DNA from: Chlorella sorokiniana
Taxonomy: Eukaryota > Chlorophyta > Trebouxiophyceae > Chlorellales > Chlorellaceae
Reading direction: 5' to 3'
DNA: 64,000 nt
Assembly: GCA_025917655.1 (NCBI GenBank)
Contig: CP084620.1
Coordinates: forward strand, 1,426,001-1,490,000
The notes under the pieces are model-generated. The model searched no databases. It was not told where the DNA came from and was given only the letters and a program-made list of their open reading frames with translations. Below, one piece after another: positions 49,101-59,228 of the stretch. The position numbers were made by a program, and so were the translations under genes. Each line of letters opens with the position of its first letter. Position 1 is the first letter of the stretch.

Positions 49101-50572
49101 GCTGCGCCGCTGCTGCGCCGCCTGCTGCCCTGCGCGCAGCCGCACCTCGCCGCCTTTGGAAGCCAGGAGCTGTGCCAGCTGCTGTGGGCGGCGGGCCACG
49201 CCGGCGTGCAGCCTGAGCTGGCGCTGCTGGACGGCGCGGCCGCCCGCCTCGCCGCCCTGCTGGCCCAGGCCAGGTTTGGCGGCACCGCCGCCGAGGCCTC
49301 CCTGCTGTGCCTGGCGGTCGCCGCGCTGGCCACGCTGAGCTACCGCGCCGACGACGCCCTGCTGGACGCCTGCTTCGCCGCGGCGGCCGAAGCGGCCGAC
49401 GAGCTGCCGGTCAACCTGCTGGCCAAGCTGGTGTGGGGCTGCGCCACGGTGGGGCATGCGCCGCGCGGGCCCCACCTGGAGGCGGTTGCGGCCAGCCTCT
49501 ACCACCGCCTGTCGCACGCGCGCGGCAGCCGCACGGTGCGTGGGCGGCGAGGGGCGGCGCACGCCAGCAGGGTGTGGAGTGGGGTTGCTGCCGGACGCTC
49601 TGCCCAGCTTGATTTGTTCATTGGGGGCCTGCGCCAAACCGACCCCTTTGCATGCAAGTGTTGTGTGCAGCCCCTCCCAGTGCTCAGCTGCCTGTACCAA
49701 GCTGTAGACCCCCCCCGCCGCTCAGGTGCTGCACGTGGCCGACATGGTGCGCCTGCTGTGGGGGCTGGCGGTGCTGCAGCAGTACCATCACCGCCTGTAC
49801 CGCAACGTCGCCTTCCGCGCCTCCAGCCTGCCCGACGGCGTGCCGACGCAGCCCTCCCTGCGCCGCCTGCTGCGCGAGGCCACCGTGCTGCACAGCTGCG
49901 AGCACAGGCTGGACTTGGTGGCGGCCACGGCGGCGGCGGCCATCCTGCCCGCCTGGATGAGCGGCCAGTCAGGGCAGGGGCAGGCCGGGAGCAGCAGGAG
50001 CAGCAGGGGCAGGAGCAGCAGCAGCAGCAGCAGCAGCAGGGGCAGCGGCAGCGGCAGGAGCAGCAGGGGCAGGAGCAGCAGCCAGGGGAGCAGCGAGGAG
50101 ACGGCGGGGAGGCACGGCAGGAGCACAGGCAGGAGCGGGAGCATGGGTGCGATGCAGCCGCACCAGCGGCAGCAGCAGCAAGCGCGGTGACGGGGCTTGG
50201 CGGCCCGCCGATGCCCACCCAGCTGGAGCTACGAGCAGATGCAGACGCTGCTTGCGACGCTCTGCGCCTCGGGGGCTGTGGCCTGTGCTGAAGCAGTTCT
50301 CCTTTGGAGACTACTTGATTTTGGTGGAGGCGGCAGGCGGCGGCGACGGCAGTGCGGGCAGCGGCAGGCGGCGGCGAGGCCCGCAGGTGGGCGTGATCCC
50401 GGCGGGAACCGCGGGCCGCTGCGCCGTCAACGCCCCCGCGCAGCTGCTGGGCAGCGCCCTGGTGTCGCAGCGTGTGCTGTCCGCCCGCGGCCTGCCCGTC
50501 GTGCACGCCACCGGCGACGAGCGGGAGCTGCTGGCACTCTGCCGCAAGCTGTTGAAGGAGGGGGCCAGCTGA
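46104..50572 (+). CDS. octotricopeptide-repeat (OPR) protein with C-terminal RAP-like domain, organelle-targeted
   Basis: A helical-repeat RNA-binding protein of the OPR class, which in green algae controls stability or translation of single chloroplast or mitochondrial mRNAs. The proposed start ATG at 46104 gives MARIAARSQSSRAGCSSMRA, rich in Ala, Arg and Ser and lacking acids, a typical transit peptide. Repeated units of about 38-40 residues follow, for example FNCQGLANTAWALSRLQP, PADVATLAWSLAQLQCYS, TPHQVAVTLWSLGKLGVHPG, LQGLSMLLWAFAALEHHPG, QAAATSAWSLSQLRCPHEE and ADMVRLLWGLAVLQQYHH. A Gln-rich tract (about 49990-50130) precedes a RAP-like end: LKQFSFGDYLILVEA, VGVIPAGTAGRCAVNAPAQL, LSARGLPVVHATGDERELL. 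The frame slips several times (near 46380 and 49987), so internal exon borders are approximate. The target transcript cannot be inferred. Confidence 0.83.
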
Positions 50573-50886
50573 TGCCCGGTCCTGCCTCGCCTGCCCAACT
50601 GTGCTGCCATGTTCTTCCGTCAACAATGGCTTGCCATGCAACTTTGGAACGATACAGCAAGGAGCAGCACATGGCAGGGAGGATGGGGGCATTTCCGCAG
50701 TGCGGCGCAGGGTACACAAGGCGTCAGCAGGAGGTTTTAGTCAGCAGCGAGGGAAGGAATGGTGGAAGGCATTGTAGACATGGCCCAAGGGCAGGAGAGG
50801 CCGGCGGCGGCAGCAAGGGCGCAACAAAGGGCTGCCGCAGGGTACGGCCAGGAAGTGGTGACGAAGCCGGATCAAGCCGCCCAGCA
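50573..50886. other. convergent intergenic region (OPR gene / 92-residue gene)
   Basis: 314 bp between facing stops. No clear poly(A) signal or exon is seen. Confidence 0.4.
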
Positions 50887-51681
50887 TCACAAGCGTGTGA
50901 AGTGCATGTTGGGGGTGTCGCGGATGAACGGGTTGATGCGCACTGGTGTGGCGGAGCCCTGGCGCGGCTGCAACACGAGGTAGGGCAGGGTTGTTGAGTT
51001 GGCACAGCTGTGTGCATCAGCCGGGGCAAGGCATGGCCCGGCCCAGGCACCCTCTGACATCAGCACAACCCTGGCGCCACTCACCACAGCCATCATGTAC
51101 CTGCGCATACGTGGTAAGGTTGGGGCACAACATCAGGTTTGAAACTCATTTCTGACAAACTCCCAAGCTTACTTCCAGAAGTGTGTGGCAGTGACTGGCG
51201 GCAAATAATCGTGGGAACAAACTGCCATGCGGCAGCCAAGGAAAAACGCTCACCGCTCCTCCGCAGAATACCACTGCTCGTTCATAGTGCGCGTTGTGCC
51301 GTACACACCATGATACCTTCAGATGTGCAAGCATGAAACACATGCGGTTGAAATGCAGCCTAGTGACCCCACTGGTTGAGTGCCAAGTGTCCCTCCGCAT
51401 CCCGATGCGCCTGGCCAACGCACCAGATTCCAAAACCTACTGCCGCAGCTGCCGTGGGGAGGATGACCTTGGCCAACGTGCCTAAGGATGCAAGCTGATG
51501 TAGGGAGCCTGTAGAAAGTGGTTTTGGCGATGGGGCAGCAAAATGGAGTTCGGTGGCGGTGCAGAGGAGGGGACAAGGCACTGTCCCTGACAGCGCTAGA
51601 CGGGCCTTCTGCAAGGAGAACAACTCTTGAGGGTATTCAAGACTCGCGAAACACGGACTGCCGCAGTTTACCTGCGGGCAT
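50887..51681 (-). CDS. 92-residue single-pass membrane protein from five small exons, function unknown
   Basis: Assembled from splice consensus and phase. Exon 1 starts at the ATG at 51681 and encodes only MPAG (donor GTAAAC). Exon 2 gives the membrane segment TLAKVILPTAAAAVGFGIWC, then VGQAHRDAEGHLALN. The following exons give YHGVYGTTRTMNEQWYSAEE, the 16-base exon RYMMAV, and PRQGSATPVRINPFIRDTPN with MHFTRL before TGA at 50887. All junctions are GT-AG and in phase, and the composition (one helix near the N-terminus, charged and aromatic C-terminal part, about 10 kDa) resembles accessory subunits of mitochondrial respiratory complexes. That comparison is general, and I do not recognise the family. 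It lies between the OPR gene and the DCN1-like gene, diverging from the latter. Confidence 0.62.
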
Positions 51682-52598
51682 TTTTTCAGGTGAGGGGGAC
51701 AAGGAAAATTCAGCAATGTGGAGATGGACCCAAAATCAAACGTTTGCGATATTGCGGCATTGAATGTGCCGTGGTAATGAGGGGGCTGCGTGCCGTCACG
51801 ACGCCCATGCTGGGCCTGCTGTGTGCACGTTGCGGGTCGGAAGAAAAGGGAGGGTGTATCCAAGCAGCATGTGGGAGAAGCCGGCTATTGCTGGCATCGT
51901 AAGTTTGGCCCGGAAGCTCTGGGTTTGGACTCTTCAACGCTGCTTGAGTCAACCAGCACGCTCTGTGACCACGCGTCACCTCTTGCAAGGTCATGACCAA
52001 TCTCAACCATAAATCTGTGCTTTCCCAACAGAAACACTGCAGGTCCGATATACATTCAACCTGCGACGCATGCTGTCAATTACTTGACTTCAACTTGCCA
52101 CCGCCGCCTGAACCTATGTTGCACGCTTGCCGCCTTGTGTGCAGTACCTATGTTATCCTGTGGAAAACTGAGACTTCAGGGAGAACGAAATTGCATGACT
52201 CAACAACAATTAGCCCTGCTCCCTGTGCAAATCGGCCGCTGCAGTCGATATGCATAGCGGCAGCATCAAAGGCGGCACGGGGCAGCGGCAGCGACGGAGC
52301 GGGCGATGGAAAGTGCACGCAAGGTGGCCTGAGGTGGGCGCATCCGAGCAACTTCATGTTGCGCTGCAGCCTTTGTTGATCCTGCTGGATCCCCAGCAGC
52401 AAAAGGTTGGGCTGAAGGCTTGTTCCCTCCCTGAAATTCCTGCGGCATGCTCGTCGGGCACTGATCGCGTGGTTGTCATCCCTGCAGTGATTTATCTGAC
52501 GTTACTAAACGGCGATATCGAGAGAAGGTGAAGGTCCCAGGTCAAGAAGTCGCTTGGGCCCGGCAAAACAGCGCGAGGGCGCAGGCTTGCGCAGCAGC
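51682..52598. promoter_or_regulatory. divergent intergenic region (92-residue gene / DCN1-like gene)
   Basis: About 0.9 kb of markedly lower GC than the coding regions. It probably contains both promoters and 5' UTRs. A non-coding or extra 5' exon of the DCN1-like gene may lie at 52380-52500, but nothing firm is seen. Confidence 0.4.
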
Positions 52599-53910
52599 AT
52601 GAAGAGGAGGCGGACCGCCGCGACAATGTCTCCAAAGGCGCGCACCGTCCACGCATCCGTCTCTGTTTATGCACCACCGCCTCTTTGCCGCTGCTGCCGC
52701 CCTGCGGGTGTTTCACAAAATGCGTTGCATTGCAGGCTGGCAGCAAGGATGTAAGCAAGCTGGATGCCCTGTTCAATGTCTATAGAGATGGGAGCAGCGA
52801 TGAGGACGTCATCGGGCCAGAGGGTGCGCAGCCATGAGGCTAGGAAATGATGCTGAGCGCTGCGCCGTGCCTGCGCTGCAAACGGTCAATCCTTGCTTCA
52901 CTGCAGGAGTGGAGAAACTGTGCAAGGACCTCAAGGTGGACCCCTCGGACCGCGGTGTCCTGCTGCTGGCCTGGAAGGTATGATGTGCGCGCATGCAAGG
53001 AGCTGAGAGCATGGCGGCTGCTCCCGCGTTGCTTGCCGCCACGCTGCTGTCACGGCCTCTGAGCCAGCCCCTCCCATCCGCTCACACCCACGCACATTGA
53101 CACCTCTCCACACCCACTTTGTGCCGTGTCAGATGGGCGCCCAGAAGATGGGGTTCTTCACCCGCGCCGAGTTCAAGGGCGGACTGGCGGAGCTGGGCGC
53201 CACCACGCTTGCCCAGCTGCGCAGGCTGCTGCCCACGCTGAGCGCCGAGCTGGCCTCCCCGCACGCGCTGGAAGAGTTCCACAAGTTTGCCTTCCGCTTC
53301 TGCCTCACGGTGCGAGCGGCGCCAGCACGCGCTCCGCTTGCAGCTGCGCAGCCGGTGGCCGCATGCTGGGCCCCCTGGTCCAACCTGCGCTCGATCGCCT
53401 CCGGTGGGTGCCCCTGCAGGAGCCCGGCCAGAAGATCATAGACGTGGAGACGGCGGCGCAGATGCTGGAGGTGGTGCTGCCCGGCGGCCGCTTTGTGCAG
53501 CCGTTCTGCGCGTTCCTGACCGAGCAGGAGGAGTACAAGAAGATATGCAGACCAGTGGGCAAAGTGCGCGCTGGCCAGCTCTTGCCTGCGCGGCTCGTGC
53601 CCTGCGGCCGCCTCAGCCTGGGGAGCTGTCTCGCGTCGTCTCATCCCGTCCCGTTGCCCCCTCGTTTTCTGCTCTGCAGTTTCCTGCGGTTCAGCCGGGA
53701 GGTGCACGAGGACCTCAGCAATGTGGACGAGAACCCTGCGTGGCCTTTGCTGCTGGCAAGTGGGCATGGGCTGCACAGGGGGCCAGGCAGAGATAGGGCG
53801 CAGAGCTCAGTGACACGGGCTTGCTGCTGTACGCTCACTCGAGGCATGCCTGCTGCACGTCCCTGTTTCTGCAGGATAACTTTGCAGAGTGGCTGAAATC
53901 GCGGAGATGA
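52599..53910 (+). CDS. DCN1-like protein (cullin neddylation factor)
   Basis: A co-E3 that promotes attachment of NEDD8/RUB to cullins, activating cullin-RING ligases. Exons: 52599 to about 52646, 52736-52823, 52907-52977, 53133-53309, from 53430, 53680-53755 and 53875-53910. The N-terminus MKRRRTAATMSPKART is a short basic tail as in DCUN1D4/5-type proteins, with no UBA domain. The PONY domain follows: SKLDALFNVYRDGSSDEDVI with GPEGVEKLCKDLKVDPSD; VLLLAWKMGAQKMGFFTRAE; FRFCLTEPGQKIIDVETAAQ; MLEVVLPGGRFVQPF; LRFSREVHEDLSNVDENPAW; and LLLDNFAEWLKSRR. The junction between the fifth and sixth coding exons (53555-53680) is unresolved and may hide a one-base slip. The last intron begins GCAAGT rather than GT. 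Confidence 0.9.
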
Positions 53911-54354
53911 GCTGCCTGCAGTTGTGCACACTTGCAGCGACATGCATCCAGAGCGCTTGAGAGCACACCCTTGCAGCCCGTTTTTCTCGCTCCACCCTGT
54001 ACCCTTGCCTGATCCTCCTGTTAAGCATCTGTACCTGCCGTTCTGGCATATTTTTTAGAGGCTACCTGCATTTCATGCGCGTGCGCACTGCTGCGACGCC
54101 ACATTTGTAAACCAAGGGAGTTCAGTCAAGGCTGGGGGACGAGTCAAAGCAGGGTGAAGCCATGAACGTGCAGTGAACACGAAGGGACGCAACTGGAACA
54201 AGCAAGGACGCAATCTTGCAGCACGGGGAAAGTTTCCAGATGGGATGTGTGTGCGCAAGGACAACACCATGCGGATGGAAGATGCAGCGGCAAAGAGTGG
54301 CGATGGAAACAGGAGTTGGGCCGGCAACCCAGCTCCCCCACGTCACGCCTCCTT
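53911..54354. other. convergent intergenic region (DCN1-like / CaaX gene)
   Basis: About 0.44 kb between facing stops. It contains the DCN1-like poly(A) signal at 54106. No other feature is seen. Confidence 0.45.
54106..54110 (+). terminator. TGTAA poly(A) signal, DCN1-like gene
   Basis: TGTAA 196 bp past the DCN1-like stop. Confidence 0.5.
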
Positions 54355-56533
54355 TCACATGACGACGCAGGCACAGCACTGCTTAGCTGCTGCCCCTGTG
54401 TCCGCCGGTTCGCTTTCCAGTGCCTTGGGCTTAGCCGGCGTGCTGGGTCCCTCGATGTAGGCCGCAGCTGTGCTGGTGGGCAGCGCCTCTTCGGGTGCGG
54501 CTGCCTCCGCCTCGGTGCCGGCAGCTCCAGCCTCCTTGCTGACAACCTGTACGAAGGGCAGGGTGTTGCAGAACAAGTTTGGTAGACGCGGATGCAGCCG
54601 TGCAGACAACAGCCTTGGGCCAGAACCAGCCGGCACCCCTGTTGTTGCGCACCTTGTCATCCTCCTCGGCTGATGCGCCTGCCTGTGAGGCGGCCGCCGC
54701 CTGATCGTCTTCAGCTGCGAGAGAGTCAGCGGTCTGGTCGCCCTCTGCCGCTGCCGGCGAGGCAGGGTCGGTGTTGCCTGCCTGCGCGCCTCCCTCATCA
54801 GCTGCTGCCTCAGTGCCAACCATTTCTAAGTCCGCAGAGGCTGCCGCCTCTGCAGCCGCGTTGGTCGTTGCGACCGCTGCCGCCTCTGCAGGGGCATCGG
54901 CTGCTGCGCCCGCTGCCACATTCGCAACCGCCTCTTCTGCCGCCGCGGCGTCCTTCTCAAGCTGCCCTGCAGGCGGCAGCGCTGCAGCAGCTGGTTCGGC
55001 CATGGGCATCCCCAGGTCCTTCTTAATGTCCTGCAGGTCCCTCATGATGTCCTCCAGCTGCTTGCGGGTGTCCAGCTTGGTGGGGCTGACAGCGCCGCTC
55101 ACGGCACGCGCAGCGGCGCGCGCGCCCACTCGCGCAGCTGTCGCTCGCTGCCCGTACCCGCTGCTGCGCACTGTGGGGGTGGGGCTGGCGCTGCCGCTGC
55201 CGTGCAGCGCCCGTGAGCTGCTGCTGACCTCCAGCGGCGCCCTCTGGGGGCTGGACCTGCCGCGGTCGGGGCTGGAAGCCTGCTTTGGGGGAGGCGCTGC
55301 CAAAGCTGTGTGCTGGGCTTGGTTGGCCCTTCTGCGGCGGGCTGCTGCTCAGAGCAGCGGCAGGCTTGGGATCCGTGGCGGGTGAGCCGGCAACACCGCC
55401 CGGGCGTGGGATCCTGCATGGCAACATCATTCATAGGGCTATCTGCTGACCACAGACACCAGGCTCTGCCGCTGGCTAAGGGCAGCAGCGCTTTCTTTCT
55501 CGTTTTTCGTAAACCCCTGACCAGGGGCCAGTTGCTCACCTGCTGCCCACTGTGGAGCCGCCTCGAACCGCCACTCGGCTCTCCGAGGCAGTGCTGCGCT
55601 GCACCATGCTGCTGGCCTTGGCAGGGCTGGGACCAGCGCTGGCGCGGGCGCTGCCAGGACCGCGCGCCGAGTTGGGGCGGCTGCCGCCGCTGCGCGCGGC
55701 GACACAGGCTCCTCCCTCTTCGGCGGCGGCTTGGCCAGCAGCGCCACCCGCGGCAGCTTGCTCCTGCTCCCATGGGCCGCGGCGTCGCCTCCGCTTGTGG
55801 GCCTGCTGCTGCTGCGCGATGACGTGCCGGGTGCGGGGGCCTGCCTGGTGGGCGTCCTGCGGCCTGGCACCTTGGGCAGCGGCGACACCCTGCGGGCCAG
55901 CACACGCGCACCCAGCTGTTCGTGGCCTACGGGATGCTGGCTTGCGATGTGACCCCTCTGCAGCTGCTGGATTCGGCTTGCACAACCCCTCCACCACCAC
56001 ACCTACCACCCACCACCCCAGCTCACGCGCTCTCCGCCTCATCATCACCCGTGGTGCTCAGCCGCCGCGCGTCCCGCCGCCGCCCCCACGGACGACGCGC
56101 TGCTGGCAGGGCGGGGGATGGGGATGACGTCCCCGATGTGTGTGACGGCAGGCATGGCGTGGGCTGCGCTGTACATGCTGGAGGCGGCCAGGTCGGAGCC
56201 CTCGAAGGAGTGGTAGCTGGCGCTGCGGGCGGGCTGCGCCGAGGCTGCGCAGGCGTGCAGGCGGCGGGAGGCAGGGGGTGAGGGAAGGAAGGGTGGTTGC
56301 AGATGGAGGCATGACACCGACATGCTATGAGTACTCATCGGCTAGAACACGGCAGCAGGCCAGCGGGGGCCCTCACTGGTTAGGTTATGTATGTGGTCGA
56401 TGGTCAGCTCCCTGTCGTGCCCGGCCAGCAGCAGGTCGTCGTCTTGCAAGGTGGACACCGCCTGCTCCAGCGCATCAGTCAGGTCGTCACTGGCATGATG
56501 CACCAGTCCGCCTGCTCCTTGGTCTGCTGCCAT
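54355..56533 (-). CDS. low-complexity protein with C-terminal CaaX box, function unknown
   Basis: The family is not recognised. The start ATG at 56533 opens MAADQGAGGLVHHASDDLTD with an acidic first exon (ALEQAVSTLQDDDLLLAGHD). Donor GTGAGG after 56348 joins in phase to an exon encoding QPARSASYHSFEGSDLAASS and THIGDVIPIPRP. A Ser/Pro/Arg-rich basic middle follows, then a short helical block DTRKQLEDIMRDLQDIKKDL, then a long Ala/Glu-rich acidic stretch (AEAAASADLEMVGTEAAADE). The last intron lies between EEDDK and VVSKEAG. The protein ends AAKQCCACVVM-TGA: CVVM is a good CaaX prenylation box, and the neighbouring cysteines could be palmitoylated. A membrane-anchored, mostly disordered protein is inferred. 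Middle exon borders are uncertain. Confidence 0.68.
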
Positions 56534-57489
56534 ATGACCGTTGCTGCAGGACGTGGACGTGCGAGCGAGAGGGGTCGCGGCGCCGCCGTCCTGTGGCCGC
56601 CCCAACATCCCGCGAGGCTCTATAAGTCGATATGTCCTCCGGTGACCGTTTTCTGCATTTTTACAGGCCTGCAAGCCCGGCTTCTCACCTATAGCCGCAG
56701 AGCCCAGGTGCCTTGCACGGGAGTACGCGCTTCAGCTTCCTGCAGTGTCGATTCAAGTGCGCTTCACGATGCGTGGGTTACCTGCGAATAACAACCTGGT
56801 CGGCTCTGACCACCAGCGATCGTGATCCAACGAACCGTTAAAGGGAGGAACGGGAAACGTCCATGCTTCTAGCGCACTACCTACGCAGTGAACTGTGCAT
56901 GCAGGGGTCGGGTGAGCCCTGGCCTCATGGCATGCCGCGGCAGTCCACCCTTGCACAGCGTAGCGCATCATGTGGGCGGAGTTTCTGTCACATGGCTTTA
57001 AAGCACAGCTGAAGCTGTGCTGATGAATGGAGTCAGCTTGTAAGTGCAGGTGCGATGGTGAGGCTGTTTAAGGAAGCAGCAGGAAGAAATCTGTAGCGGT
57101 TGCAGCACACCAGAGATACGCTGGCGGTTGCAATGCACAAGGATGCGCAGATTCCAAGCACCAAGATTGATGACCGTCTATGATCTTCGACGCAGTACAT
57201 TATGACTAGCTTCTAACGAAACATTGGCTTTGCTAACTAGCGGAGCGCCCATGGGAGATGCCGGGAATCCCGGTCAAAGAGAGAAGAATAGGTTGGTTCC
57301 ATTAGCCCACTACAACTTAAAAATGCCAACATGAACCATAAAGAGATTGGTTGGCAGAGGACTGGTTAGGGTGCAAGACAGACAGACTGCTTCTGGCAAG
57401 TGTCAGTGCTATGGTGGCACAGGCGGTGCAGTCGTGACGGGCAACGGCGAGCAGCTGCCAAGAGTGAGCCTACAAGTCCATCGAGAAAA
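56534..57489. other. intergenic, tandem minus-strand genes
   Basis: About 0.95 kb between the start of the CaaX gene and the stop of the membrane-protein gene, with GC near half at 57000-57330. No gene, RNA or repeat is recognised. It probably contains the CaaX promoter and the neighbour's 3' UTR. Confidence 0.4.
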
Positions 57490-58713
57490 TCATGAGAATG
57501 CCCAAGGCCGCGGGGCGGCAAAGCCCAGCAAGAATTCGAGGTCTGACGTAGCAGAGCCGCCCTCCGCCTCCTCTGCCCATGCCTCCGCCGCCGCCTCTGC
57601 CAGCGCTGCCTCGCCGGCATCGTAAGCTGCAAGCTGCGCAAGCTGCCCTTCGCTGAGTTGTGCGTAGCGTCTGAGAAAGGCAAGGCGTAGGTGGCGCTCG
57701 GTGCGGAACACTGCCCACATGGCTGCCACAGCGGCGAGCAGGACCACCAGCATCTGGTACTGCGAGCACAGCTGGGTGCGATCGCAGTCCATCATCCCTG
57801 GCCGCTGCGCCAGCTCGCCCAGCGCTCCCTCTGCCCCCGACCACTGCGCCTCCCCTATCGGCGGAAGTGCGGCCCAGGGGCTGCTTGCCTGGCAGCTGCG
57901 CACCACGCCCGCAGGCCAGCGTGCAGCGTGCTGTAGGCCCGGCGCAGGCCTGGCGAGTCGCGGCACAGGCGTGCGTTGAAGGCCAGCAGCACCACGCTGA
58001 CGGCTGCAGCCTTGACCAGCTCCAGCCAGAAGGGCAGGTGGGAGAAGGAGGAGTAGCACACCACCCAGAGAGCCGCGGAGCCAAAGGGCAGGTACACAAG
58101 GGAGGCAACCGAGGTGATGCCCTCGTGTGAGGGGGCGGTGTGCTGGTGGTTGTAGCACCCAATAGCTGCCTGCAGCACGTCGGTCAGCACCGCCAGCCAC
58201 TGCCAGGCCCTGCGCGGTGGTCGAGGTCGAGAAGTGATGGGGTTCATGCCTGGATGCCTTTGGAGAACGCAGAACAAGTGCTTGCGGCAGCACAGAATGA
58301 TGAGTCAGCGCAGAGCAAGGCGCTGGTTGCACTGGGGGACGAGCGGCTGGCAGCTGTGAAGGCTGCGCACCTGAAGGACTCGCGTGAGGAGCGCTGCGCC
58401 GCCAGGTATGGCAGCGGGCTAGAAGCAGCACCCAGACTGAAGAGCAGCTCGGGGCTCCACCACCGGCCCGCAATAAGCGCTCTGCAGCATGGAAGATCCA
58501 CAGACTTCGTGGGCCGCCTGAGTGATTTCAGAGCAAGCCCCAAGGTGACTGCCATAAACCAACTCCCAGTCACCTGAGCGTGAAGGCGGTCAGCACGCAC
58601 ACGCGGAGCTTGCTGAAGCCCGAGACAACGGAGAGCCTACTGACAGACAGCTCCCTTTCAAACCGACCTTCTAGACGCTCATCAGCGAATCTCAAGTCTG
58701 CCAGCATGGCCAT
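57490..58713 (-). CDS. multi-pass membrane protein, function unknown
   Basis: Two exons join in phase, 58574-58713 and 57490-58209. The start at 58713 gives MAMLADLRFADERLEGRFER, then RLSVVSGFSKLRVCVLTAFT. The second exon opens RAWQWLAVLTDVLQAAIGCY and has hydrophobic helices VASLVYLPFGSAALWVVCY, FWLELVKAAAVSVVLLAF and YQMLVVLLAAVAAMWAVF. It ends in an acidic stretch (AALAEAAAEAWAEEAEGG) and LEFLLGFAAPRPWAFS. At least four membrane segments are likely. The opening F-x-D-x-x-L-E-x-x-F pattern recalls membrane regions at the front of some algal cyclase-type sensor proteins, but no catalytic domain follows. The frame slips at the G4 run 57877-57880, one base short. An upstream in-frame extension exists, so the start is provisional. 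Confidence 0.6.
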
Positions 58714-59228
58714 GGCCTGCAGGTTTTGGGCGCGTGAGGGCGGTGCGACGGGGATGGCGGGCCTGGCACCCTGAGAAGCCTCCCAGCCAGGATGTGCAGC
58801 AAGGCTATTCGCTCGCCTTAAAACCTTAACGTGCTGGGGCAAGCTGCAAAAGTGGACAGAGCCCCGTAGAAACGGTGTCGTCCGGTTCCTGGAACCTTGC
58901 GCCAAATTGCCCTCTGTTGCTGCTAACAATTCAGCAGACAACTCATGCAGCTGAACGTCGCCGGTCAGGGACAGCACCGGCTGCACAAGGGAAACGGGAG
59001 AAGCAAGTTTCGGAAGCCAGCCGCCTTATTCCTCAGAAAACCAGTACGATGTTTTGATGGCACCCTTGCCGCCGTTGTGGCCGCCTCCTCTGCCGGGAGC
59101 TGCTGTGCTGCGCTGTCGGTGCTGTCGACAGCCGACTCAACAGCCGGCAGCAAGCAGAAAGCATGAGCCAGCCCAGAAAGGGGGAAGGACAAATGGACAT
59201 TACTGGGCTGACAAAGATTGAAATGAGT
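58714..59228. other. intergenic, tandem minus-strand genes
   Basis: About 0.5 kb between the membrane-protein start and the aldo/keto reductase stop. No further feature is recognised. Confidence 0.4.
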
